This document shows, one piece after another, positions 49,258 through 57,399 of a stretch of DNA of 64,000 nucleotides. The position numbers and the translations under genes are program-made. Origin of the DNA: Actinoplanes italicus (GTDB taxonomy: Bacteria > Actinomycetota > Actinomycetes > Mycobacteriales > Micromonosporaceae). The notes beneath the pieces are model-generated. The model was not told the DNA's origin. It saw only the letters and a list, made by a program, of their open reading frames with translations, and searched no databases. The stretch covers positions 186,001 to 250,000 of the forward strand of contig NZ_PVMZ01000014.1 of assembly GCF_003001815.1 (NCBI RefSeq), given 5' to 3'. Position 1 is the stretch's first letter. Every line of letters begins with the position of its first letter.

Positions 49258-50409
49258 GTGGCTGCATCCACGAAACGACGATCTCCGCTCTGGGCCCGGA
49301 TCTGTGTCGGCGTCGGGGCGGCGGTGCTGGTCGCCGGAGCCGGGACTCTGGTGACCGGCCAGGCGCTGATCGCGAAGTACTCCGACGCCGTCACCGACAA
49401 CAGCCTCCTCGACCCGATCCAGCCGAAGGCGGCGGAGGCGGCCCCGCCGGCCGAGGAGTCCACGGCGAGCATCGACGGGCCGGTCAACATGCTGCTCGTC
49501 GGGATCGACCCGCGCGACGAGCAGACCGCGCCCCTCGCCGACTCGATCATCGTGGCGCACATCCCGGCCGACCGGCACACCGCGTACCTCTTCTCGATGC
49601 CCCGTGACCTGCGGGTCGACATCCCGGCGTTCGAGAAGTCCGGCACCGGCGCCGACCGCACGAAGATCAACGCCGCGATGGCATACGGCAGCCGCCTGGG
49701 CGACGGCAAGTACAGCGCCGCGCAGGGCTTCCAGCTGCTCGCCAGCACGGTCAGCGGAGTCACCGGGATCAAGAAGTTCGACGCCGGCGCGATCGTCAAC
49801 TTCGGCGGCTTCAAGAAGATCGTCGAGGCCATGGGCGGTGTCGAGATGGTCATCGACATGGACGTCAAGAGCGAGCACCTCAAGCCGGACGGCAGCGCCC
49901 GGGACCGGATCCCCTCCTGCCAGGGCCACCATCGCTGCTCCCGGCCGTACACCGGGGTGCAGAAGGTCTACAAGAAGAGCGCCAAGCCGGTGCACCTCAA
50001 GGCCTGGGAGGCGCTCGACTACGTGCGCCAGCGGTACGGCGAGGGCATGACCGACTACGTCCGGCAGCGTCATCAGCAGCAGTTCATCAAGGCGATCGCC
50101 AAGCAGGCGATGAGCCGGGACGTCCTCACCAACCCGAGCAAGCTGCTCGGCGTCCTGGACGCGGCCGGCGGTTCGCTGACGGTCGCGCCCGGCAGCCACA
50201 CCGTCCTGGACTGGGCGATGGAGCTGAAGAGCCTGAACATCGACGACATCGTCACGGTCAACCTGCCGGGCGACGGCATCTTCGAGGGCGAGTACCTCGG
50301 CGAGCGCTTCCTCCCCGAGGTCGACGGCTTCTTCAAAGCCGTACGGGAGGAGCGCGTACCGGCGTTCCTGCTCGACCACCCCCAGTTCGTCAACGCCGAG
50401 CAGGAGTAA
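49258..50409 (+). CDS. LytR-CpsA-Psr (LCP) family cell-wall glycopolymer ligase
   Basis: LCP enzymes attach wall teichoic acids or arabinogalactan-like polymers to peptidoglycan. The 383-residue protein has a signal anchor (about 17-37). The LCP domain has NMLLVGIDPRDEQTAPLADS, FSMPRDLRVDIP and a distal R-Q-R motif (LDYVRQRYGEGMTDYVRQRH). GTG 49258 has GGGGGAGG upstream. A Cys pair in the middle (PSCQGHHRCSRPY) may form a disulphide. Confidence 0.94.
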   Translation: MAASTKRRSPLWARICVGVGAAVLVAGAGTLVTGQALIAKYSDAVTDNSLLDPIQPKAAEAAPPAEESTASIDGPVNMLLVGIDPRDEQTAPLADSIIVAHIPADRHTAYLFSMPRDLRVDIPAFEKSGTGADRTKINAAMAYGSRLGDGKYSAAQGFQLLASTVSGVTGIKKFDAGAIVNFGGFKKIVEAMGGVEMVIDMDVKSEHLKPDGSARDRIPSCQGHHRCSRPYTGVQKVYKKSAKPVHLKAWEALDYVRQRYGEGMTDYVRQRHQQQFIKAIAKQAMSRDVLTNPSKLLGVLDAAGGSLTVAPGSHTVLDWAMELKSLNIDDIVTVNLPGDGIFEGEYLGERFLPEVDGFFKAVREERVPAFLLDHPQFVNAEQE

Positions 50410-50427
50410 CCGCGGACGCGCCCGGGA

Positions 50428-51102
50428 TCAGCCTGAGACGGCCTTGCGGAAGGCTTCCACGGCCAGACCGGAGACGGCGCGGCCGTGACCGAAGACGGCG
50501 TGGTCGAACTCGAGCTCGGCGAGACGGGCCAGGCTCTGGCCGGCGCGCGGCGGGTCGGCGGTCAGCATCCGCGGAGGCCCCGTCACCCGGCCCCGGCGGC
50601 TGGCCGCGGCGTCCCCGGCGAACAGCACCCCGCCGGCCCGGTCCAGCAGGTAGGAGACGTGGCCACGGGTGTGCCCCGGCGTGTGCAGGGCGGTGAATCC
50701 GGGCACCGGCTCCGAGCCGTCGGTGGTGATCAACTGGTCGACCTTGGTCGGCTCGGCCGTGCCGACCGCACGGGTCATCAGCTTGCCGAGCCAGCCGCCG
50801 GGTCCGACCGGTGGGCGCTCGCCACCGATCCACGGAATCTCGGCGGCGTGGGCGACCACCCGCGCGCCGGTCCGGTTGCGGAGGTCGGCGAGGCTGCCGA
50901 CGTGGTCGGGGTGATGGTGGGTGACCAGGATCGTGGTCACCTCGCCCAGTGAGCGGCGGATGCCCTGCAGGCCGCGCTCGATCATCGGCGACCGGCCGGG
51001 CAGCCCGGTGTCGATCAGTACCAGCCCGTCGTCGGTCACGACCACGTGCACGTTCACATATCCCAGGGGGAGCTCGAAGACCCCGTCGACCACCTCACGC
51101 AC
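50428..51102 (-). CDS. MBL-fold metallohydrolase
   Basis: This 224-residue zinc hydrolase has the motif THHHPDHVGS at about 61-70. Further ligands are HTPGHTRGHVSYL, LFAGDAAAS and FGHGRAVSG. Relatives include lactonases, glyoxalases and arylsulfatase-like enzymes, so the substrate is unknown. It is convergent with the LCP gene and lies 12 bases after the LAL regulator stop on the same strand. Confidence 0.9.
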   Translation of the reverse strand: MREVVDGVFELPLGYVNVHVVVTDDGLVLIDTGLPGRSPMIERGLQGIRRSLGEVTTILVTHHHPDHVGSLADLRNRTGARVVAHAAEIPWIGGERPPVGPGGWLGKLMTRAVGTAEPTKVDQLITTDGSEPVPGFTALHTPGHTRGHVSYLLDRAGGVLFAGDAAASRRGRVTGPPRMLTADPPRAGQSLARLAELEFDHAVFGHGRAVSGLAVEAFRKAVSG

Positions 51103-51114
51103 CCGACGATTCTG

Positions 51115-53694
51115 TCAGGCCAGCAGACCCCTGGTGCGGGCGCGGGCCACCGCCTCCAGACGGGTCCGGGCCGACAGCTTCGACAGGATCGCGGCGACGT
51201 GGGCGTCCACGGTACGGACCGACAGCACCAGGCGGGCGGCGATCTCCGGGTTGCTCAGGCCGTCGGCGAGCAGGCGCAGCACCTCGTCCTGCCGTCCGGT
51301 CAGCCCGGCCGGGTTGTCGCGGGTGGCGGGCTGCGGGCCGCGCGGGATCCGGGTGACACCCAGCACCCGCAGGCGGGAGCGGACCCGGCGGGCCAGCGGG
51401 GCGGCGTCCAGCGTGTCGAGGATCCGGACCGCCTCCAGCAGGTCGTCGACGGAATCGCTGTGGGTGAGTGCCAGCGCGTGCTCGTACCGGCATCCGGCCC
51501 TGGCCCACAGGGTGGCAGCCTCCGCCCACTCTCCGGCGGCCAGCCGGGCGTACGGATGGGCGCTCTCCCCCACCGGGACGTCCGCGCCCAGCGCCCGCAG
51601 CCAGTATCCGAACGCGGCGAGCCGCCGTCCGCCCTCGGCGGCCAGGGCCGTGCGGTAGGCCGGAACGAGCCGGTCGGCGACCGCGGTGTCGCCGCGCAGC
51701 CAGGCCGCCTCGGCGAGGGCCGCGCCGGCCGGGCCGAGCCGCTGCGCCTCACCGATGCCGCGGGCGACCCGCCAGGCCTCGGCGAGCATCTCGGCGCCGC
51801 CCGTCCGGTCCCGGCGGATCCGGGTCAGGCCGCGCACCACCAGCGCCGGGGTGCGCATCATCGACGGCGCGCCCTCCTCCCAGCGGGCGTGCGTCTCGGC
51901 CTCGTCCCAGTCGCCGCGCAGCATCAGGGCCATCGACATGGTGATGTGCAGGTAGCGCAGGAACCCGAGGACCTCGGTGCGTTCGGCGAACGCCATCCCC
52001 TCACGCAGCAGCGCCACCGCCTCGTCCACGTGGGTCGTGTCGATCAGATGCCAGGCGTAGTTGGTGTAGGCGCGGCAGACGTGGTCGTCCTCACGGGCCT
52101 CGACCGCCACGGCGAGGCTCTCCTCCATCAGTTGGCGGCCACGGGGGTCGTCGGTGTCCCAGAGCGCGTAGCCGACGTTGTTGAGCGCGTGCGACAGGAC
52201 CCCGCGGGCGCCGGCCGCCCGGGCCAGGGCGACCGCGCGTTCCCCGGCGGTGATCGCGGCGTGGGTACGGCCGCCGAGAGCGTGCAACTGGGCCCGGTTG
52301 CTGAGCCCGAAGGCGAGCGCGGCGTCGTCGCCCGCGCCCTCCAGCACCTCGACCGCCTCGACGGCGGCGGCCTCGGCGGCCGGGCCCTGCGCGGCGTACC
52401 AGCAGACCCGGGACAGCCTCCGCAGCGCGAGACCGAGCGGCACCCGGTCGGGCAGTGTCCGGCGCAGGGCGACGGCCTCCCGCTGGGCGGTGACGGCGGG
52501 AGCGTCGAGTCCGAGCATGTAGCACTCCTGGGCGTACGCCTCCAGGAGATCGGCCCGCTCCGGCGGCGGGAACGCGGCCCGGTGCTCGAGGACGAGCCGA
52601 TAGTGGGCGGCGGCCTCCCGGTGCGATCCGGCGGCGACCGCCTCGGCCGCCGCGGCCGGGGCGTACCGGACGATCAGGTCGGTGTCACCGGCCTCGGCCG
52701 CGTGGTGGACTAGCCGGGACAGGTCGGCGTCGCCGCGTTCGCGCAGCGCGGTCAGCACGGCCCGGTTCGCGGCGATCCGCCGGGACGCCGGCAGGGACGC
52801 GGCGACCGCGCGGCGCATCAGCTCATGCCGGAACGACACCCGGACCGGGGTCACCGTGAGCATGCCGCGCTGTTCGGCCGGTGCGAGCACCTCCAGACCG
52901 CCCGGCACGATCGCGTCGACGAGCCAGTTCTCGACCGCCGACGGGACCACGGCGAGCAGAGCCAGCGCGTCCCGGCACGACTGGTCCAGCGCCTCCAGCC
53001 GGGCGTGCACGGCCTCGGTGACGGTGGCCGGCACGCCGTCGGTGTCGCCGGTGCCGAGGACCTCGGTGACGAAGAACGGATTGCCGGAGGTGACCGCGAA
53101 GACCCGCTCCGGATCCACGGCACGGTCACCGACGAGGCGGCGGACCGCGCCCGCCGACAGCCGGGCCAGCGGCAGCCGGCGCATCGGCGTCGACGCGGCG
53201 AGACCGAGCAGGCCGCGCAGCGGATGACCGGTGCCGATCTCGTCGTCGCGGTACGTCCCGACCAGGGTCACCGGCAGGCCGGCGATCCGGCGGACCAGGT
53301 ACCGCAGCACGTCAAGGGTCGCCTCGTCGGCCCAGTGCAGGTCCTCGACGACGAGCACGGTCGGGTGGCCGGGCCAGTCCAGCTCGGCCCGGAACGCCTC
53401 GAACACCCGGCCCCGGTCGCCGGATCCGAGCGCCTCGGTCAGCCCCGGCCCGACCTTGCCGACCAGGTCCCGCAGCGGACCGAGGACGCGGGGTGTGGCC
53501 AGGTCGTCGCAGTAGCCGACGAGCAGGCGGCCCTCCGCCGGCAGCACCGAGCGCAGCGCCTCGACCAGGCTCGACTTGCCGATCCCGGCCTCGCCGGTGA
53601 TGAGCACGACCGAGCCGTGGCCGTCGAGGGCCCGCCGGGCGACCTCGCCCAGCTCGCTCAGCTCGCTCTCACGCTCCAGCAGCGCCCGGCTCAT
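51115..53694 (-). CDS. LAL-type LuxR-family transcriptional regulator with AAA domain
   Basis: This 859-residue regulator has an N-terminal ATPase (Walker A GEAGIGKSS at about 34-42, Walker B TVLVVEDLHWAD), a long helical TPR-like middle and a C-terminal LuxR HTH (LTGRQDEVLRLLADGLSNPE, then TVDAHVAAILSKLSAR). LAL proteins activate pathway genes in response to ligands or ATP. ATG 53694 is 7 bases after a TAGAAT -10 box, suggesting a leaderless mRNA. It diverges from a methyltransferase across three CTAGGTA repeats. The frame continues upstream without further similarity. Confidence 0.93.
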   Translation of the reverse strand: MSRALLERESELSELGEVARRALDGHGSVVLITGEAGIGKSSLVEALRSVLPAEGRLLVGYCDDLATPRVLGPLRDLVGKVGPGLTEALGSGDRGRVFEAFRAELDWPGHPTVLVVEDLHWADEATLDVLRYLVRRIAGLPVTLVGTYRDDEIGTGHPLRGLLGLAASTPMRRLPLARLSAGAVRRLVGDRAVDPERVFAVTSGNPFFVTEVLGTGDTDGVPATVTEAVHARLEALDQSCRDALALLAVVPSAVENWLVDAIVPGGLEVLAPAEQRGMLTVTPVRVSFRHELMRRAVAASLPASRRIAANRAVLTALRERGDADLSRLVHHAAEAGDTDLIVRYAPAAAAEAVAAGSHREAAAHYRLVLEHRAAFPPPERADLLEAYAQECYMLGLDAPAVTAQREAVALRRTLPDRVPLGLALRRLSRVCWYAAQGPAAEAAAVEAVEVLEGAGDDAALAFGLSNRAQLHALGGRTHAAITAGERAVALARAAGARGVLSHALNNVGYALWDTDDPRGRQLMEESLAVAVEAREDDHVCRAYTNYAWHLIDTTHVDEAVALLREGMAFAERTEVLGFLRYLHITMSMALMLRGDWDEAETHARWEEGAPSMMRTPALVVRGLTRIRRDRTGGAEMLAEAWRVARGIGEAQRLGPAGAALAEAAWLRGDTAVADRLVPAYRTALAAEGGRRLAAFGYWLRALGADVPVGESAHPYARLAAGEWAEAATLWARAGCRYEHALALTHSDSVDDLLEAVRILDTLDAAPLARRVRSRLRVLGVTRIPRGPQPATRDNPAGLTGRQDEVLRLLADGLSNPEIAARLVLSVRTVDAHVAAILSKLSARTRLEAVARARTRGLLA

Positions 53695-53701
53695 GCCGCG
53701 G

Positions 53702-53784
53702 ATTCTAGGTACCGCCCTAGGTAGCGACGATGCCTGAGCTAGGTAGCCGACACGGATTCGGCGGGCAGGCGACGTCCGTAGAAA
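53702..53784. promoter_or_regulatory. LAL/methyltransferase divergent promoter with three CTAGGTA direct repeats
   Basis: CTAGGTA occurs at 53705-53711, 53717-53723 and 53739-53745, starts spaced 12 and 22 bases apart. On the minus strand TAGAAT (53707-53702) is a -10 box ending 7 bases before the LAL ATG. On the plus strand TAGAAA (53779-53784) ends 7 bases before the methyltransferase ATG. The repeats sit about 50-85 bases upstream of the methyltransferase start and overlap the LAL core promoter. Confidence 0.7.
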
Positions 53785-53791
53785 CGAGGGC

Positions 53792-54847
53792 ATGACAGTC
53801 AACGAGGAAAAATTGATGGAGTTCGTGTTCAGGTTCGTCGGCGATCTGGGCGCCACGATGGCCGCGGGCGGCATCGTCGTCGGTGACCGGCTGGGCCTCT
53901 ACCGTGCCCTCGCGACGGCGCCGGCCCTGCCACAGGAGCTGGCCGAACGCACCGGAACGGCGGCCCGCTACGTCGAGGAGTGGCTGCGCGGACAGGCCGC
54001 GGGCGGCTACGTCGAGTACGACCCGGACTCCGGCCGCTACTCGCTCACCCCCGAGCAGGCGTTCGCGCTCACCGACCCGGAGGGGCCGATCTTCGCGCCG
54101 GGGGCGTTCCAGCTGGCGCTCGGCGCGCTCAAGGCCGAGCCGCGGATCACCGAGGCGTTCCGTACCGGCGAGGGGCTGGGCTGGCACGAGCACGACGAGG
54201 ACGTGTTCACCGGCTGCGAGCGGTTCTTCCGGCCCGGATACAGCGCCCATCTGGTGGCCGAGTGGCTTCCGGCTCTCGACGGCGTCGAGGAGCGACTGCG
54301 TTCCGGCGTACGGGTGGCGGACGTCGGCTGCGGGCACGGTGCGTCGACGGTGCTGATGGCGCAGGCGTACCCGAACTCGGTGTTCACCGGATCCGACTAC
54401 CACCACGGGTCGGTGGAGCAGGCACGCAAGCGGGCCGCGGACGCCGGGCTGGACGGGCGGGTCGGTTTCGAGAACGCGGGCGCGCAGGGGTTCAGCGGGG
54501 GGCCGTACGAGCTGGTCACCACGTTCGACGCGCTGCACGACATGGGCGATCCGCTGGGTGCGGCCCGGCACGTGCGGTCACAGCTCACCCCGGACGGCAC
54601 CTGGATGATCGTGGAACCGGCGGCCGGCCCGACGGTGGCCGACAACCTCAACCCGGTCGGCCGCGTCTACTACGCCTTCTCGGCGTTCCTGTGCGTGCCG
54701 AGCGCGCTCTCCCAGCACGGCGGCTACTCGCTGGGCGCCCAGGCCGGCGAGGAACCGGTCCGCCGCCTGACCGCCGACGCCGGCTTCACCCGCTTCCGCC
54801 GGGTCGCGGAGACCCCTTTCAACATCGTCTACGAGGCGAAACCCTGA
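53792..54847 (+). CDS. SAM-dependent methyltransferase with N-terminal winged-helix domain
   Basis: This 351-residue protein has an N-terminal winged-helix-like dimerisation region (LPQELAERTGTAARYVEEWL) and a Rossmann methyltransferase fold with motif I VRVADVGCGHGASTVL. The acidic residue in SDYH binds ribose, and FDALHDMGDP forms a further motif. It resembles the actinobacterial Rv2258c-type methyltransferases. The substrate is unknown. It diverges from the LAL regulator and is its likely target. Confidence 0.9.
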   Translation: MTVNEEKLMEFVFRFVGDLGATMAAGGIVVGDRLGLYRALATAPALPQELAERTGTAARYVEEWLRGQAAGGYVEYDPDSGRYSLTPEQAFALTDPEGPIFAPGAFQLALGALKAEPRITEAFRTGEGLGWHEHDEDVFTGCERFFRPGYSAHLVAEWLPALDGVEERLRSGVRVADVGCGHGASTVLMAQAYPNSVFTGSDYHHGSVEQARKRAADAGLDGRVGFENAGAQGFSGGPYELVTTFDALHDMGDPLGAARHVRSQLTPDGTWMIVEPAAGPTVADNLNPVGRVYYAFSAFLCVPSALSQHGGYSLGAQAGEEPVRRLTADAGFTRFRRVAETPFNIVYEAKP

Positions 54848-54948
54848 TCCGGTACGGACCACGCGGCCGCGCTGCGTCCTCAGGGGTTTTGATCGGGCGG
54901 CGGTAGGTAAGAATGCTGACCGGGTCAACGGATGAAAGGGACACCAGC

Positions 54949-55455
54949 GTGACGGATCAACCGCTCTATGCCGAACTGGGTTTCACCGACGCCGAGTGGG
55001 GGCTGCTGGCCGGCCTGCCGCAGTCGGTGCTCACCGCGGCGAGCGCCGCCAGTCCCGACAGCGCACGCAAGACCCGGGCCGAGAGCGCGGCCGGGCTGGA
55101 CCGCATCTCCGACGCCCGCGCCTCAGCGAGCCCGCTGGTCGCGGCCGCCGCCACGGCCGCCGTCGCCGAGGCCGGCGACCCGGAGATCGGTGAGGAGGCT
55201 CCGGTGATCGAGCCGGGCGACCCGGCCGGGTACGCCGCCGACGTGGTGTCCCGGGCCGCCGAGGCCGCCGCCCTGCTGGCCGCCAAGGCGTCGCCGGCCG
55301 ACGCGGAGACCTACAAGCACTGGCTCGTCGAGATCGCCGACGAGGTGGTCGGCGCGGCCTCCAGCGGCGGCCTGCTCGGCATCGGCGGCGAGACGGTCAC
55401 CGAGAGCGAGCGCTCGTTCCGCGACGAGCTCGCCAAGGCCCTGGCCGGAGCCTGA
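54949..55455 (+). CDS. Unknown cytoplasmic helical protein
   Basis: I do not recognise a family for this 168-residue Ala-rich protein. It begins VTDQPLYAELGFTDAEWGLL and has several predicted helices (PQSVLTAASAASPDSARKTR, AADVVSRAAEAAALLAAKAS). It ends ESERSFRDELAKALAGA. There is no signal peptide, membrane segment, Cys or His cluster. GTG 54949 has AAAGGG about 9 bases upstream; an upstream in-frame ATG (54913) has no ribosome site. It is a single-gene unit ending at a hairpin. Confidence 0.75.
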   Translation: MTDQPLYAELGFTDAEWGLLAGLPQSVLTAASAASPDSARKTRAESAAGLDRISDARASASPLVAAAATAAVAEAGDPEIGEEAPVIEPGDPAGYAADVVSRAAEAAALLAAKASPADAETYKHWLVEIADEVVGAASSGGLLGIGGETVTESERSFRDELAKALAGA

Positions 55456-55459
55456 TCAC

Positions 55460-55493
55460 GGCTGGACTCCGGGCCCGTGCCCGGAGTCCAGCC
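55460..55493 (+). terminator. Hairpin after the helical protein gene
   Basis: A perfect 15-bp stem (GGCTGGACTCCGGGC and complement) with a 4-base loop lies 4 bases beyond the stop at 55455. Confidence 0.75.
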
Positions 55494-55518
55494 CCGCGAC
55501 ACGGGGCAGACTGGGGAC

Positions 55519-56358
55519 ATGGACGAGTACGCGCAGGTCCGGCCCGCACCGATGCTGCGGCCGCACATCGCGTTCTACTCCGGCTACCGGCAGCGCGGGC
55601 TCTCCCCGGCCACCCATCGCGGGCTGCCGTCGCCGTACCTGACGCTGATCTTCACGCTGGACGAGCCGCTGGTCATCGCGGCGCACCCGGATCCGCGGCA
55701 GGCGCCCGGAACCTACACGTCGCTGCTCGGCGGGCTGCACCTGGCACCGGCGCTGATCACCCACGACGGCAGCCAGTCCGGGGTACAGGTCGCGGTCCGG
55801 CCGCTCGGCTGCCGGGCGCTGCTGGGCCTGCCCGCCGCGGAGCTCGCGCACCGGGACGTGGACGCCGCCGCGGCCTTCGGCGACCGGTTCGTGGCCGAGG
55901 TGCGTGAGCGGATGTGGGCGGCACCGGACTGGCCGGGCCGGTTCGCGGTCCTCGACCGGGCGCTGGGCGCCCAGTTGCGCGACGATACCGCGCCGACGCC
56001 TGTGCGGGCCGCGTTCGCCCTGGTCACCAGCGGTGTTCCGGTCGCTGACGCGGCGGAGAGGATCGGCTGGAGCGGGCGCTATCTGACCGATCGGTTCCGG
56101 GACGAGATCGGTGTCCGGCCCAAGGAGGCGGCGCGGATCGCCCGGTTCGACCGGGCCCGGCGGGCGGTGCTGCCGGGCGCGCGGCTCGCCGACGTGGCCG
56201 CCGCACACGGGTACGCCGACCAGTCGCACCTGATCCGCGACTTCCGGGCGTTCGCCGGGTGCGCGCCGTCGCGGTGGCTCGCCGACGAACACGATCTTCT
56301 CACCGGTTCGGTTTCGTCCAATCCCGGACCGCCGGTTGTCGCGACGATGGGTGCATGA
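55519..56358 (+). CDS. AraC-family transcriptional regulator
   Basis: This 279-residue regulator has an N-terminal sensor domain and a C-terminal double HTH (VPVADAAERIGWSGRYLTDR, then LADVAAAHGYADQSHLIRDF). ATG 55519 is preceded by GGGGAC. Its stop overlaps the start of the VOC-family gene in ATGA, so the two are probably co-regulated. Confidence 0.93.
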   Translation: MDEYAQVRPAPMLRPHIAFYSGYRQRGLSPATHRGLPSPYLTLIFTLDEPLVIAAHPDPRQAPGTYTSLLGGLHLAPALITHDGSQSGVQVAVRPLGCRALLGLPAAELAHRDVDAAAAFGDRFVAEVRERMWAAPDWPGRFAVLDRALGAQLRDDTAPTPVRAAFALVTSGVPVADAAERIGWSGRYLTDRFRDEIGVRPKEAARIARFDRARRAVLPGARLADVAAAHGYADQSHLIRDFRAFAGCAPSRWLADEHDLLTGSVSSNPGPPVVATMGA

Positions 56359-56765
56359 CCGACTCGAAGACACCGCCACCGCAGGTGTGGCCGACACTGC
56401 ACGCCACCGACGCGCGCGCCCTGATCCGTTTCCTGGTCGACGCGTTCGGGTTCTCCGAGACCGCCGTCCACGGGGAGGGCGACCGCGTCGACCACTGCGA
56501 GCTGAGCTGGCCACCCGGCGGCGGGATCATGCTCGGCTCGGTACGCGACGACCCGGACAGCCCGTGGCGGCTGCTTCCAGGGACGTTCGGCGCGTACGTG
56601 GTGGCCGACGACATCGACGCGCTGCACGAGCGGGCGGTCGCGGCGGGCGCCGAGATCGTCCGCGAGCCGTTCACCACCGACTACGGCTCGCGCGACTTCA
56701 CGGCCCGCGACCCGGAGGGCAACCTGTGGCAGTTCGGCACCTACCGCGGCGAACCCCGCCGCTAG
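56355..56765 (+). CDS. VOC-superfamily (glyoxalase-like) protein
   Basis: This 136-residue protein has the paired beta-alpha-beta units of the vicinal oxygen chelate fold. It begins TPPPQVWPTLHATDARALIR and ends with DPEGNLWQFGTY, typical of glyoxalase/bleomycin-resistance-like proteins. Metal ligands are plausible but the reaction is unknown. It overlaps the AraC stop and is convergent with the NarL-type regulator. Confidence 0.92.
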   Translation: MTDSKTPPPQVWPTLHATDARALIRFLVDAFGFSETAVHGEGDRVDHCELSWPPGGGIMLGSVRDDPDSPWRLLPGTFGAYVVADDIDALHERAVAAGAEIVREPFTTDYGSRDFTARDPEGNLWQFGTYRGEPRR

Positions 56766-56766
56766 C

Positions 56767-57399
56767 TCAGTCGCGGCGGATCAGGCCCTGCTCGATGGCC
56801 GTCGCCACGGCCGCCGCACGGTCGCGGACGCCGAGTTTCGCGTACGCGTGAAGCAGGTGGGTCTTGACCGTGGCCTCGCTGATGAAGAGGCGTTGCGCCG
56901 CCTCCCGGTTGCCGCACCCGCGGGCGATGAGGGTGAGCACCTCGATCTCGCGCTGGCTGAGGGGTTCCTTGGCGGGTGAGCGGAGCTGGCCCATCAGGCG
57001 TCCGGCGACCGCCGGCGACAGGACGGACTCGCCGCGGTGCGCGGCCAGGACGGCCCGGAACAGTTCCTCGCGCGGGGTGTCCTTCAGCAGGTATCCGGTC
57101 GCGCCGGCCTTGATCGCGGGCAGCACGTCGGAGTCGGTGTCGTAGGTGGTGAGGACCAGCACACGGGCGGCCGACCCGCGGGCCTTGAGCTCCCGGATCG
57201 TGGTGACGCCGTCCATCACCGGCATGCGCAGGTCCATCAGCACGACGTCGGGGGCGACCGCGTCGGTGACGGCCAGGGCCTCCCGGCCGTCGCCGGCCTC
57301 GCCCAGCACGGTGAACCGGTCGTCGCCGGCGAACATGCCGCGCAGACCGTCGCGTACCACCGGATGATCGTCCACGATGACGACCTTGACCGTGCTCAT
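56767..57399 (-). CDS. NarL/FixJ-type response regulator
   Basis: This 210-residue regulator has a receiver domain (MSTVKVVIVDDHPVVRDGLR, phospho-acceptor D56 in VVLMDLRMP, Lys in YLLKDTPRE) and a LuxR HTH (LSQREIEVLTLIARGCGNRE). The ATG at 57399 overlaps the kinase stop (57396), giving translational coupling. It probably controls the adjacent ABC-2 transporter. Confidence 0.95.
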   Translation of the reverse strand: MSTVKVVIVDDHPVVRDGLRGMFAGDDRFTVLGEAGDGREALAVTDAVAPDVVLMDLRMPVMDGVTTIRELKARGSAARVLVLTTYDTDSDVLPAIKAGATGYLLKDTPREELFRAVLAAHRGESVLSPAVAGRLMGQLRSPAKEPLSQREIEVLTLIARGCGNREAAQRLFISEATVKTHLLHAYAKLGVRDRAAAVATAIEQGLIRRD

